From Bathymodiolus japonicus methanotrophic gill symbiont (GTDB lineage Bacteria; Pseudomonadota; Gammaproteobacteria; Methylococcales; Methylomonadaceae): DNA of 41,219 nucleotides. A model generated the notes under the pieces. It was not told the DNA's origin. It did not search any database and saw only the letters and a list, made by a program, of their open reading frames with translations. The DNA lies in the NCBI RefSeq assembly GCF_019721995.1, contig NZ_BLYC01000030.1:1-41219 (forward strand), given 5' to 3'. Within the stretch, counting starts at the first letter, position 1. Every line of letters begins with the position of its first letter. Positions 1 through 8,710 of this stretch are shown here, piece by piece. Position numbers and translations under genes: made by a program.

Positions 1-289
1 AATGCAATGGCATACAAAAACAAAAAAATTCAAGAGCTATCCAACTCCGTTCTCTACTAGAGTAGGTGCATTTAATGCTTTTGATAATTTATTTAAAAAA
101 TTAAAAGATAGTATTTTGATTGTATCTTATTCATCTAACTCCTTACCTACCTTAAATGAAATGGTTGCTCTTATGGCAAAATATAAACAACATGTAGAAG
201 TTATTTCAATTGATTATCGCTATTCAGTAGGAAATCAAGGACACAGGTTAATAACAACAAAAATGAAGTTAAAGAATACTTATTTATAG
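1..289 (+). CDS. D12-class adenine DNA methyltransferase, C-terminal part (cut by window edge)
   Basis: C-terminal end of an N6-adenine DNA methyltransferase of the D12 (Dam-like) class. The visible segment carries the ILIVSYSSNS strand, a short helix (LNEMVALMAKY) and the YRYSVGNQG motif typical of the family's last lobe. The frame is open to the left edge, so the start lies outside the window. The normal C-terminus KNEVKEYLFIGY is encoded one frame over and would end at 297, two bases before the next gene. Reaching it needs one extra A in the A-run near 260, so there is either a recent frameshift, a slippage site or a sequence error. Its neighbour is a restriction endonuclease, so it is inferred to be the protective methylase of that pair. 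Confidence 0.75.
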   Translation, partial: MQWHTKTKKFKSYPTPFSTRVGAFNAFDNLFKKLKDSILIVSYSSNSLPTLNEMVALMAKYKQHVEVISIDYRYSVGNQGHRLITTKMKLKNTYL

Positions 290-298
290 GATATTGAT

Positions 299-2005
299 TT
301 GATAATTTGGTACTTAGGAAATACTACAGTAAGGAGTCCGTATCGTTTACGAGATGGGCTGATTGCGTTAAGTTCATCATCCCTACAAGGGAATTTAAGA
401 GGGGAAGAAAAAGAAAAGGAATTGTGTAAATTATTGGCAAATAATGGCATTGTTTCCTCAAAAGGTGATGTAACCTATAGTGTTGGAAGAAAATGGAGAT
501 CAGTACTTTCAAAACTAGGATTCTTATATCCTAAGCTAACAGGACAACAATCTAAGTTTCAAGATGAACTAGGATTAGCCGATACAATTACAGAAAATGG
601 AAAGCGTTTAATTAACTCTGAAATTGTAACGGGTTGGCAAGAATGTTTTTTACGTTCACTAGCTGCTTATTATATCCCTTCAGTTTTAGAAAATAGGCAT
701 AATTGCGAGGTGTTTTCTCCACTTCGGCATACCTTAGCCATAATGATCGAGCTAGAAATAAGAACTGGGGAAAGTAAACTTAATTTCTTAGAAATGGGAT
801 TAATAGTACAGATTACTTCTAAAAATGATGGTGTGACAACAGTTACAGATCGTATTTTAGGTTTTAGAGCAGATAGAGAAACAGCAAGTAGAAAACGAAT
901 ATTTGATCAAGAAGCACTAGATGCTGCCGCTAATACATATAATTTACAATCTGGAACATTTAAAGATTATGCCGATACAAATTTACGTTACCTAAAAGCA
1001 ACAGGCTTAGTACAAAGCAAAGGAAAAGGAATAGCTCTTGTTCCAGAAAAACGAATATTTATTGAAGAATTAGTCAACGACACTAGCATACCAAGTAATG
1101 ATTTATCATATATACAATCATTATGTTCAGGTGCTACTCTGCCTACAGATGAACCAGTTGGAGCAATGGCAGTCCTGAATGATTTAGTCTCTCAGCTAAA
1201 TAGCCGAGGAAATCCTTACTCTTTAGATGAAAAAAATACAGATACGCCAGCCGATATAGCTATTATTAGACATGAAATAGAAGCTCAACTATCAGAACTT
1301 AATGAATTAGATTATGCAACACAGCAATCGAACTATATAGAAGAAATAATAGGATATATGGATTTGCTTATTACAAGGAAATCATCAAAAGAATTAGCTA
1401 ATGGCAATACTATTGGAATTCCAAAATCAGAAGCCCCTGCTTATTTTGAATGGACAATTTGGCGTGCTTTCCTTGCTATTAATTCATTGGTAAACCAACC
1501 TTGGGAAGCAAGACGCTTTAAAATAGATCAAGATTTTTTACCTGTTGGTACCGCACCAGGAAATGGGTCTGATATAATTTTTGAATTCGATAATATGATA
1601 TTAGTCGTTGAAGTAACATTAACCACCTCATCTCGTCAGGAAGCAGCAGAAGGTGAGCCTGTACGTCGTCATGTAGCAAAGTATGTCGAATGTTTTTCCT
1701 CATCTGGTAAACAGGTGTTTGGACTATTTTTAGCCGTTAGTATTGATACTAACACAGCAAATACTTTTCGCCTTGGTGAATGGTATCTCAAAAATGACCA
1801 AAAGATTGATATTCATATTGTTCCTATAGCCTTAGCTGATTTTAGAGACATAATGATAGCTTCATCCGATGATGTATCGGTAATGCTTCCAAAGCTTCAA
1901 GAATTATTACGTAACTGTCGAATGTATAGCAATAAAGACGCTCCAGAATGGAAAATTAAAATATCAGAGCTTTCAAAGAATGTGGCTAAGAATATACATT
2001 CTTAA
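299..2005 (+). CDS. AlwI-family type II restriction endonuclease
   Basis: Complete 568-residue protein with a TTG start directly after the methyltransferase, so the two are probably cotranscribed. It resembles the AlwI/PleI/BspD6I family of type IIS endonucleases and nickases, which bind a 5-bp asymmetric site with the N-terminal half and cut a few bases away with the C-terminal half. Seen: the N-terminal NTTVRSPYRLRDGL signature, and a catalytic core with YFEW (E384), GNGSD (D425), VVEV (E438) and AAEGEPVRRH (E451), spaced as in BspD6I. All acidic residues of the active site are present, so the enzyme looks intact. Recognition sequence cannot be read from the protein; GGATC- or GAGTC-type sites are known for the family. 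Low GC content matches its neighbours. Confidence 0.85.
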   Translation: MIIWYLGNTTVRSPYRLRDGLIALSSSSLQGNLRGEEKEKELCKLLANNGIVSSKGDVTYSVGRKWRSVLSKLGFLYPKLTGQQSKFQDELGLADTITENGKRLINSEIVTGWQECFLRSLAAYYIPSVLENRHNCEVFSPLRHTLAIMIELEIRTGESKLNFLEMGLIVQITSKNDGVTTVTDRILGFRADRETASRKRIFDQEALDAAANTYNLQSGTFKDYADTNLRYLKATGLVQSKGKGIALVPEKRIFIEELVNDTSIPSNDLSYIQSLCSGATLPTDEPVGAMAVLNDLVSQLNSRGNPYSLDEKNTDTPADIAIIRHEIEAQLSELNELDYATQQSNYIEEIIGYMDLLITRKSSKELANGNTIGIPKSEAPAYFEWTIWRAFLAINSLVNQPWEARRFKIDQDFLPVGTAPGNGSDIIFEFDNMILVVEVTLTTSSRQEAAEGEPVRRHVAKYVECFSSSGKQVFGLFLAVSIDTNTANTFRLGEWYLKNDQKIDIHIVPIALADFRDIMIASSDDVSVMLPKLQELLRNCRMYSNKDAPEWKIKISELSKNVAKNIHS

Positions 2006-2236
2006 CATTAATTAAAAGGGTGAGGCTCTTGCAAAAATGAATAACAGACATAATATTATGCTTATTGACAGCATGAATTGCTTGGTTTAATCAAGCTTTA
2101 GCTTGCGCCCCTCGCCTTGCCCTTGGTTCATTTCTTGCCCACTGGAAACATCAAGGGGCTGTATCCCCCCGTGTCAGGATAGTTTTCGCCTTATTTGAAA
2201 AATAATAACTCAAACAAGGGGAAGAAAAATAAAACC
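2006..2236. other. Intergenic region, leading part of a broken IS
   Basis: No gene is visible. The block has a C-rich stretch and leads into a truncated transposase-like ORF, so it is probably the left end of an insertion sequence whose remainder was lost. I cannot define its terminal repeat. Confidence 0.35.
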
Positions 2237-2348
2237 ATGACAACTCAATACCCAAAAGAAAGAAAAGATGCCATCATTAACAAAATGCTTCCCCCCTTAA
2301 ATATGAGCGTACCTGAATTAGCTAAGGCCGAAAATATTCCTTACGGAA
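2237..2348 (+). pseudogene. Truncated HTH protein (transposase OrfA-like N-terminus)
   Basis: An ATG with a purine-rich leader (aaggggaagaa) opens a 37-residue stretch containing RKDAIINKMLPP and SVPELAKAENIPYG, the start of a helix-turn-helix typical of IS3-type OrfA proteins. The frame is cut exactly at the terminal TATA of the inverted IS3 element and stops one codon later. The rest of the gene is absent, so it is non-functional. Confidence 0.5.
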
Positions 2349-3654
2349 TATAGCACCCCAAAGAGTCAAGACAGATTTTTCAACAATCCTTATTCCATAT
2401 TCCTAAGCCGCTTCATTCTGCTGTTCATTAGCTAAAATACTTTCTCTATATACATTCATTGGTTTTTTATAGTCCAGGGTTTCATGAAACCGTTGATGAT
2501 TATAAAACTCAATATAGTCATCAACATCTTCTATTAACGCTCTAATTGAACCATATTCATTTAAATAAATACGCTCACATTTTGCACTTCGCCAAAACCG
2601 TTCAATACAAATATTATCCGTTGCTCGTCCTTTTCCATCCATAGAAATAGTAATGCCTTTGTTTTTTAGTCGTTGGGTATGAATTTCACTGGTGTATTGA
2701 CTGCCTTGATCCGTATTAAAAATTTCAGGTGTTCCGTAGAGAGAAAGCGCTTCATCTAATACATCCATAACTAAAAAAGAATCCATTGTGTTTGATATTT
2801 TATGGGCGAGCACTGCTTTTGAGTGCCAATCAATAATCGCCGCTAAATAAACCATCCCTTCTTTGGTTTTAATATAGGTTATATCTGTACTCCAAACTTG
2901 GTTAGCGTGTGATATATCAAGATCTCTAAGCTTATAAGTATATTTTTTATGTTCTTTTATGGGGATCGTTGTATTGACTTGTTTTACCGCTAATACGGCT
3001 TTCAAGCCCATCTGCTGCCGATAACTCGCCACCGTGTTTAAACTGACTTTAAAACCACCTTCAAGCAACTGCTGGTGTACTTTAGCCGCACCATAAATAG
3101 GGATGTCTTTAAAAATGTGATTAATCTGAGTTTTGATCTCTTCTTTCTTTTTATTCTCTCTTTTTTTGTAATAGAGATTGCTTCTATTTAATCCTAATAA
3201 TGCACACTGCTGTGTTAGAGGTAGAGTGTTAAGCTTGGGCTCAATCAACTGTTTTCTATCAGATGAGTCCAAGCTTTTTAGCTTTTTTTCGAGCCACTCC
3301 TTTTCAACCGTCATTTTTCCTACGATTTTTGTGAGCATCTCATTTTGTTCTTGAGCTGCTAATAGATCCTCTTTGTAATCTTTAACGGCTTTGGAGGGCT
3401 CCATTGCTATTTCTGCATTGTCTAAGAATATTTTTTTCCAGTTTTGTAGGTTCTTAGGTGTGATGTTATTTGCACTGGCAATTTCTTGCAGTGTTTTTTC
3501 ATTCTTTAAAACTTCTAATACCAACTTGCTTTTAAATTCAGCACTGTAGACCGTTCTTTTTCTGCTCATTTTAATACTCCAATTTTTTACAAATAGTAAC
3601 TAATTTGGAATAAGATTGCTTTGATTTCTTGTCTGGATTTGCTGGGGGATTATA
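2349..3654 (-). mobile_element. IS3-family insertion sequence, complete copy 1 (1306 bp)
   Basis: Left end (high coordinate) TATAATCCCCCAGCAAATCC and right end TATAGCACCCCAAAGAGTC form imperfect inverted repeats. Length and ends are the same as in the two complete copies at 19521 and 20968. The flanks (IS66 tnpC on one side, a different IS on the other) show no matching short duplication, so this copy was probably brought here by recombination between IS copies rather than by simple transposition. Confidence 0.9.
2403..3569 (-). CDS. IS3-family transposase, single fused ORF
   Basis: Complete 388-residue transposase. Residues 1-50 form the helix-turn-helix (TLQEIASANNITPKNLQNWKK), 60-105 a likely coiled coil, and 215-375 the rve/DDE core with WSTDITYI, FNTDQGSQYTS and CIERFWRSAK supplying the D, D and E. 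Many IS3 elements need a programmed frameshift between OrfA and OrfB; here both parts are one continuous frame. The protein is identical to those at 19606 and 21053, which indicates recent amplification. It is preceded by a GGAG ribosome site (aaattggagtattaaaATG). Confidence 0.93.
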   Translation of the reverse strand: MSRKRTVYSAEFKSKLVLEVLKNEKTLQEIASANNITPKNLQNWKKIFLDNAEIAMEPSKAVKDYKEDLLAAQEQNEMLTKIVGKMTVEKEWLEKKLKSLDSSDRKQLIEPKLNTLPLTQQCALLGLNRSNLYYKKRENKKKEEIKTQINHIFKDIPIYGAAKVHQQLLEGGFKVSLNTVASYRQQMGLKAVLAVKQVNTTIPIKEHKKYTYKLRDLDISHANQVWSTDITYIKTKEGMVYLAAIIDWHSKAVLAHKISNTMDSFLVMDVLDEALSLYGTPEIFNTDQGSQYTSEIHTQRLKNKGITISMDGKGRATDNICIERFWRSAKCERIYLNEYGSIRALIEDVDDYIEFYNHQRFHETLDYKKPMNVYRESILANEQQNEAA

Positions 3655-4703
3655 GTTTGAGCCAGCCCCATTTTATTCTTGCGACTCTCTTTAGGGAGGG
3701 CTTTTAGCGCTTCATCGAATTTACGCCGCGCATGTGCCATACACCCCACGAGGATACAATCATCTGATGCCAGTGCATGATAGCCTGCATAGCCATCTAC
3801 CTGCAAGTGACCTGAAAAGGCCCGCAAGAAGCTTTCAGCATGCGCTCCTGCCCGCGTTGGCTGATAATCATACAAAACGATCGGGTGCTCGGATTCATGC
3901 CCACCACTCTGATAGAGCCACATATAGGATTTCGATTTCGTCTCTCGACCATCCCGAATCACATTTAAGGTTGTTTCATCGGCCTGGAGGATCTTCTGTA
4001 GAATCAGCAGAGCATGCAGTCGATCATAAAAGGGCAGGAGCAATTCAGCGGACTTTAATACCCAGTTAGATAGCGTGGCACGAGAAAGGTCAACACTTAA
4101 GCGCTTGAAAATGGTTTCCTGCCGGTAAAGTGGCAGGCTATCCATGAACTTGGCGACAATAATGTAAGCTAATAAACTTGCCGAGGCAAAACTACGAGGA
4201 ATGGGCTGTGCGGGTTTTGGTGCACTGATAATGCCATTTTCACAGGTGCGGCAGCCATACTTGATCTGTATATGTTCAATGACTTTGATCTGGGCAGGAA
4301 TGATTTCTAGCTGCTCTGACTTGTCTTCGCCAGCCTCATGCAATGCATGACCGCAGGCACAAAAACGCTCTGCTTCAGGTAATTCATAACGGATAACTTC
4401 GCGCGGGATATCTCTGGATAATGGCTTGCGGCCTGGCTTTTTACGCTGATAGCTTAGGGTTTCTTCAGGGTCGGAATCATCCTGCTTTAAGCTATCAAGA
4501 ATGGACTCCGCTTCATTAAACAACTCCATTTGACCCGGACATTTCTCACTGGAGGTGCCAAAACGCTTATGTTGCAACAGACGAAACTGCTCCTCATACC
4601 ATGTCAGTTTTTCCTGTAATTGATCCACTGTCGACTGATAGTCCAGCACCATTTTGTGCAGTACATTCGTCTCGTCTGGCAGTGTTTCAGGAAGTGATTT
4701 CAT
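3600..4703 (-). pseudogene. tnpC: IS66 transposase TnpC, C-terminally truncated
   Basis: N-terminal two thirds of the IS66 TnpC transposase. Seen: a coiled-coil leader (residues 10-50, including the HKRFGTSSEK motif), the zinc-finger-like CACGHAL...CRTC segment (about 115-155), and the first part of the DDE domain (QADETTLNVI and QVDGYAGYHAL). The IS3 copy cuts the gene at 3655, so the last 17 residues (TIIPQQIQTRN...) come from IS3 DNA. The missing end, with the catalytic glutamate region, is not adjacent; a similar C-terminal piece lies at 8353. Inactive. Confidence 0.88.
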
Positions 4704-4791
4704 GGTGTTTATTATACCACCAAACAGGGTTAAATAAGCATTTAACTGGCTGTTTTATTAGATATTTTCCACGTAAAATAACGGCAACAAA

Positions 4792-5148
4792 TCAATTATT
4801 TATTAAGCCAGAAATAGCGGTATGAGCTTGCGCTTGCCGATAGGATAAACCCTCCAGTAATCAGTGTAATTCACGTAAGGTTAATGATAACGGATGTTCG
4901 TTTAACTCGGTTGGCCACTGAAACTTCCCCTTATCCAGGCGCCGATAATAAAGCCAGAACCCATTACACTCCCAATAGAGTATTTTCAGTTTATCGCGAG
5001 AGCGGTTACAAAAGACAAAAATACTTCCGGCAAAGGGATCATGGCCAAACTGTTCCGAAACAATCAGTGACAGACCATTGATAGATTTACGCATATCAGT
5101 AACGCCGGTCGCCAAAAACACTTGATTAACAACAAGCCCGTTTATCAT
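4792..5148 (-). pseudogene. tnpB: IS66 accessory protein TnpB with an internal stop
   Basis: IS66 Orf2 (TnpB, also called IS66 Orf2-like), needed with TnpA and TnpC for transposition. MINGLVVNQVFLATGVTDMR and FVFCNRSRDKLKILYWE are family hallmarks. After LRELH a TGA replaces the expected TGG (tryptophan); the same frame continues as LLEGLSYRQAQAHTAISG to the natural end. The protein is therefore cut at 95 of about 118 residues by one point mutation. Confidence 0.85.
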
Positions 5149-5486
5149 GAGATAGACCTAACCAGTTTCAGTAGCGGCTTTAATGATGCAAGTTCTGTAC
5201 TGGCACAAATTTCCAGACTGAAGCCATTAGAATGAGTCACTTTGATAACTGATGAATCAGCAGGTACGCCTGATCCGTTCAACATGTCCTCTGCAACCAG
5301 TGTTACCGGAACCAATTGCTTGGCTTGTAACACTGGTGGAGCGAGCGAACTGAATTGCTTTTTGTAATAACTGAAGATATGCGGCTTGATATCATGGGCT
5401 TTGCAATACCCGACCTGAGTTAAACGACTGGCTTGCCATTGCGGTATATGATTTTGCATAGCCGCTTTATTTTGAGATGGACTCAT
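5145..5486 (-). CDS. tnpA: IS66 accessory protein TnpA
   Basis: 113-residue IS66 Orf1 protein with a helix-turn-helix-like N-terminus (WQASRLTQVGYCKAHDIKPHIFSYYKKQF) and the conserved SVIKVTHSNGFSLEI strand. The start is supported by an upstream caggag. It overlaps tnpB by four bases, implying translational coupling. The protein itself looks intact, although the element cannot move because tnpB and tnpC are broken. Confidence 0.87.
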   Translation of the reverse strand: MSPSQNKAAMQNHIPQWQASRLTQVGYCKAHDIKPHIFSYYKKQFSSLAPPVLQAKQLVPVTLVAEDMLNGSGVPADSSVIKVTHSNGFSLEICASTELASLKPLLKLVRSIS

Positions 5487-5598
5487 AAATTACTCCTGAG
5501 TTAATTGGAGGTATTAGTCTGCCATTTTTTATATTGGTTTAGAATGTGTACTTTAATTGACGCTTACAGATATACTGGGTATAAGTCCACAAAACAAA

Positions 5599-5934
5599 AT
5601 GCTTATCCGTTTATATGCACCAGCAATAATATGCATGGCTAGTTCTCTGATTATTCAAACTATAGGGCAAATATTTTATGAGCGCATGACAGCTTCACGA
5701 AATCTATTTGTTTTAGCAGAAAATATATAAACAGGATCAAGCTGGATTAGTTTAATTATTCTGGTTTTAGGTGTTCTTTTATTTATCGTCTTTACCTTTC
5801 GTTTGTGGAAATGGGATAAAGGTGAAGAGCTAGAAGTTTGTCATGTATGTAGCGGTATGCTTTCATAAAAAAATGGTAGATTTGGTGTTTATTATAAATG
5901 TTTGGCTTGTAGCTCTTCGCATTCAAGAAAATAA
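5599..5934 (+). pseudogene. Decayed small membrane protein with C-terminal zinc ribbon
   Basis: One frame of 112 codons has two in-frame TAA stops (5728 and 5866). The conceptual product has two hydrophobic segments (APAIICMASSLIIQTIGQIF; SLIILVLGVLLFIVFTF) followed by CHVCSGML...GRFGVYYKCLACSS, a topoisomerase-type four-cysteine zinc ribbon. Coding signal continues across both stops, so this is a recently inactivated gene, not a chance ORF. No family could be named. It begins immediately outside the IS66 left end. Confidence 0.55.
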
Positions 5935-5977
5935 AAAGTAACAAATTTCCCCTTAAATAATATAGGAAACATTGAAT

Positions 5978-6058
5978 ATGTCAGAATCAGAAAGCATCAA
6001 AGCAAACATTGCTTTTCACGAGAAAATGTTTTTTGCCGCTATCGCCGCTTTAATGCAC
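5978..6058 (+). pseudogene. N-terminus of a small membrane protein, cut by IS4
   Basis: ATG with an upstream aggaaac leader. The product begins MSESESIKANIAFHEKMFFA and enters a hydrophobic helix, as in small two-helix membrane proteins of unknown function. The IS4-type terminal repeat begins after 27 codons and the rest of the gene is lost. Confidence 0.45.
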
Positions 6059-6075
6059 CTCCTTACACACAAGTC

Positions 6076-6621
6076 CTAAAATACGCCTTTTAGCTTTCTG
6101 GCCATTTGAATACCATATACGCAGTCCTGAATCCTCTGAAAACCGATCCAAATACTTTTCGCACCAGGGTCACCATCTGATTTACGCCCTAAAAAACCAC
6201 CCAATGTCGCTAAATTTCTTAACACGGCATTCAGTGTAGGCACTTTTTTGGGTATCTTTTTGTCCAATAAACCATAAGATGATTTCCATTCTAAAGGATC
6301 AAAGATTAATTCAGCAGGCAAGTCAGGACAGATGCGACCTAAGCGCATAAGATACATCACCCGCCAAGCAATAACCATGGCCATGACTAAGGCTTTTTCA
6401 ATGCGCTCTTTACTGGATAATTGAAGCTTTTCAACCTTGCAGCCCACTTTCAAAATATCAAAAAACATTTCTATTTCCCAGCGACAGCGATACCAGTCAA
6501 TCAACTCACAGGCTTGATCTTCACTTTCTACCCTTCGATTGCTTAATAAGCGCCATATGAGCGGTGACTTCCCTTTAGGCGGGTTGATTTCTTTTGCCTG
6601 AACCAAAGTTACTTCAATACC
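6076..6621 (-). pseudogene. IS4-family transposase, C-terminal fragment
   Basis: Encodes the C-terminal part of a Tn5/IS50-like transposase. WYRCRWEIEMFFDILKVGCKVEKLQL carries the catalytic glutamate of the Y-R-E signature (YxxRWxIExFF). The open frame runs to the IS3 junction without its own start. Inactive. Confidence 0.8.
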
Positions 6622-7042
6622 TATAATCCCCCAGCAAATCCAGACAAGAAATCAAAGCAATCTTATTCCAAATTAGTTACTATTTGTAAAAAATTGGAGT
6701 ATTAAAATGAGCAGAAAAAGAACGGTCTACAGTGCTGAATTTAAAAGCAAGTTGGTATTAGAAGTTTTAAAGAATGAAAAAACACTGCAAGAAATTGCCA
6801 GTGCAAATAACATCACACCTAAGAACCTACAAAACTGGAAAAAAATATTCTTAGACAATGCAGAAATAGCAATGGAGCCCTCCAAAGCCGTTAAAGATTA
6901 CAAAGAGGATCTATTAGCAGCTCAAGAACAAAATGAGATGCTCACAAAAATCGTAGGAAAAATGACGGTTGAAAAGGAGTGGCTCGAAAAAAAGCTAAAA
7001 AGCTTGGACTCATCTGATAGAAAACAGTTGATTGAGCCCAAG
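6622..7042 (+). mobile_element. IS3-family element, right-truncated copy
   Basis: Begins with the intact left terminus TATAATCCCCC and matches the complete copies until codon 112 of the transposase, then switches abruptly to IS4-type DNA. The encoded fragment (6707-7051) holds only the helix-turn-helix and coiled coil, with no DDE domain. Confidence 0.85.
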
Positions 7043-7051
7043 TTCACCTAA
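6707..7051 (+). pseudogene. IS3 transposase, N-terminal fragment
   Basis: 112 residues identical to the N-terminus of the 388-residue IS3 transposase, then two foreign residues and a stop. It keeps the DNA-binding helix-turn-helix but lacks all catalytic residues. If expressed it could only bind IS ends. Confidence 0.85.
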
Positions 7052-7093
7052 ATCTAAATTACAAAATTCCATTTCTGCCCAAGTCTCAGTCAT
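7043..7093 (-). pseudogene. IS4-family transposase, N-terminal fragment
   Basis: Short frame starting ATG with the product MTETWAEMEFCNLDLGE. WAExEF..xdLG is the N-terminal signature of Tn5-like transposases. It is the other end of the gene whose C-terminus lies at 6076. Confidence 0.6.
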
Positions 7094-7156
7094 CGTTACT
7101 AAATAATGAGATTTTACACTCTTATATCAGACTTGTGTGTAAGGAGATGAGCTCAG

Positions 7157-7912
7157 ATGGTGGAGCTAGAATCACCACCGGTTGATATTTCGGATAGTAT
7201 AAAAAAATCCAAAGAGCACGTATCGGGGAAAGAGTCATTAAGAATAGCTCTCTTGTATTTTTCTACTGTATATATCCCCCTTAGTTTTAAAGATATCAAA
7301 GAAATTGCGCAAAAGTTAATAGAAAATCCATCTATTATCAATGATATTACCTCGACAATAATAGCTCAAGATGGTCGTTGTGTTGCAAATGTACCTGGCA
7401 TAAGTTCTGATGGCGAGGATGCTGCTCTCAATCATCAAATTCAAACAAACTTTCGGATAAATACATTTTTTGCTGCAGAAGGACATATTTTACCCGCTTT
7501 ATATAAGCTTCATGATGAGTATTCAGTTACCCTGCCTATTTTAATCTCTCTATGTGAGTGCTCGGTATTAGTTCCTAAAGGCAGAGAAAATTTAACCGCT
7601 TACGCTTTGTGGTTGGGTTTTAATCGTGATTTTGGTAATGCTATTCATTTACTTTGCCCCCAATTTGAAAACATGATTCGTGTTGAATTAAAACGAGTTG
7701 GAGCTCATACACGTCCTATAACTAACAACCACATTGAGCATGAAATATGTCTAAGTAGTTTGATGGACTTACCTGAGTGTAAAGAAGTGTTTGGTGAAGA
7801 TTTGGTATTTGAAATAAAATCGATTTTTACCGACCCTTTGGGGAGTAATTTACGCAATGATGTAGCTCATGGTTTACTAGATGATAGCAGTTCCTCAAGC
7901 ATCCAACGCTGA
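7157..7912 (+). CDS. DUF4209 (HEPN-like) domain protein, truncated
   Basis: 251-residue frame whose second half matches the DUF4209 pattern: a CPQFENMIRVELKRVGAHTRP helix and a terminal NLRNDVAHGLLDD motif. R233 and H238 form an R-x4-H pair, the HEPN ribonuclease-type motif; DUF4209 proteins are usually 500-600 residues and frequent in defence islands. The first 150 residues are not recognised. The N-terminus is probably missing, as the frame begins 10 bases after an IS4 end and has no convincing ribosome site. The C-terminus is cut by a repeat that starts at 7907, so SSSSIQR includes foreign codons. Probably non-functional. Confidence 0.6.
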   Translation: MVELESPPVDISDSIKKSKEHVSGKESLRIALLYFSTVYIPLSFKDIKEIAQKLIENPSIINDITSTIIAQDGRCVANVPGISSDGEDAALNHQIQTNFRINTFFAAEGHILPALYKLHDEYSVTLPILISLCECSVLVPKGRENLTAYALWLGFNRDFGNAIHLLCPQFENMIRVELKRVGAHTRPITNNHIEHEICLSSLMDLPECKEVFGEDLVFEIKSIFTDPLGSNLRNDVAHGLLDDSSSSSIQR

Positions 7913-7953
7913 AAATCAGGGAAACGTAGCCTAAGCGAAGTGATGATTTTTAG
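7907..7953 (-). repeat. 3' terminal fragment of a type A/B GC-rich element
   Basis: Reads CGCTGAAAATCAGGGAAACG...GATTTTTAG, the 3' hairpin of the YAGGCGCGCC/CAGCG family in reverse orientation. The arms CTGAAAATCA and TGATTTTTAG pair. It ends the DUF4209 frame. Confidence 0.75.
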
Positions 7954-7982
7954 TTTGATTTTTTAACATGGGTTTTATTAAC

Positions 7983-8185
7983 CTGAAGTTTCCCAATAAT
8001 TATTTATGGTAAAATTGAAACTATGCTACAACTATATGAAAAAAATAGTCTTTCATTCGTTTCAAATGCTATTGCCTAAGGGGAATTAAGTAGGGGTTTG
8101 CTATAAACATGGCAAAACCACCTAAAATAAACCTCGATACACCAGCATGGTGTATTTCAGCTACTCAATAATTGGGAAACTTCAG
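7983..8185 (+). mobile_element. MITE with CTGAAGTTTCCC ends, copy 1 (203 bp)
   Basis: Terminal inverted repeats CTGAAGTTTCCCAATAATT and its complement (perfect over 19 bp) flanked by a perfect 8-bp target duplication ttattaac (7975-7982 and 8186-8193). It contains no transposase; a 20-codon frame (MAKPPKINLDTPAWCISATQ) may be the start of the lost parental gene. A near-identical copy lies at 11634. Confidence 0.9.
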
Positions 8186-8195
8186 TTATTAACTA

Positions 8196-8313
8196 TCTTC
8201 CATAATTTCTTCAAGGTCGCGATACGAAACGCCATACCTGACATAAAAGAAAACAGCATAAAGAATGACATCTTTTTTGGAAAGTGAGTGCCTTTGAAGC
8301 TGAGCATATGATC
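8196..8313 (-). mobile_element. IS6-family element, 5' fragment
   Basis: Reverse-oriented piece matching the start of the IS6 transposase gene seen at 28318 and 33576, from upstream of the ATG to about codon 30. It has one extra T-run base relative to the intact frame. An IS66 end joins it at 8314. Confidence 0.75.
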
Positions 8314-8710
8314 GTAAGCGTCAATTCTCTCCACCTAAACAAGCTGCCCCAATTACTTTAGAGGCTTAATTTTTTCAATCAAGTTCCAGGGCAAAAACTG
8401 ATCCAGTGCTTCTGGTTCATAATGCCTACCCAGCTTGGGTAGTTCAGTTAATAGGTATTTCAGGTAATCAAAAGGTTCCAGGTTATTAGCAACGGCTGTT
8501 TGCACAAGACTGTAAAGTAGTGCGCTGGCATTTGCACCGCGTGGTGTCTGGTTAAACAGCCAGTTTTTACGTCCAATCACAAACGGTTTGATATGCCGTT
8601 CAGCTGCATTATTATCAATTTGTATATTACCGTCATCAATATAGCGGATCAAGCTACCCCACTGGTTAATAGTGTAACGAATGGCTTTACCTAACAACGC
8701 AAATGATAAG
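8314..8710 (-). mobile_element. IS66-family right-end fragment
   Basis: Begins with the IS66 terminus GTAAGCGTCAATTCTCTCC and contains the 3' part of tnpC. On the other side it passes into AT-rich palindromic DNA, where the rest of the element is missing. Confidence 0.75.

Larger units (their letters stand above)
3655..5567 (-). mobile_element. IS66-family element remnant (tnpA-tnpB-tnpC)
   Basis: The left end reads GTAAGCGTCAATTAAAGTAC on the minus strand, the standard IS66 terminal repeat. Gene order is tnpA, tnpB, tnpC with the usual 4-base overlap of tnpA and tnpB. The right end is missing because of the IS3 element. Confidence 0.85.
6059..7146 (-). mobile_element. IS4-family (IS50/Tn5-like) element, core replaced by a partial IS3
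   Basis: Perfect 17-bp terminal inverted repeats, CTCCTTACACACAAGTC at the left and its reverse complement at the right. Both ends of the transposase gene are still present, but the middle is replaced by 421 bp of IS3. No target duplication is visible beside the repeats. Confidence 0.75.

Noticed and set aside
3734-4069. 111-codon plus-strand frame antisense to IS66 tnpC
   Set aside because: Entirely within a clear transposase gene on the other strand; composition is that of an antisense shadow.
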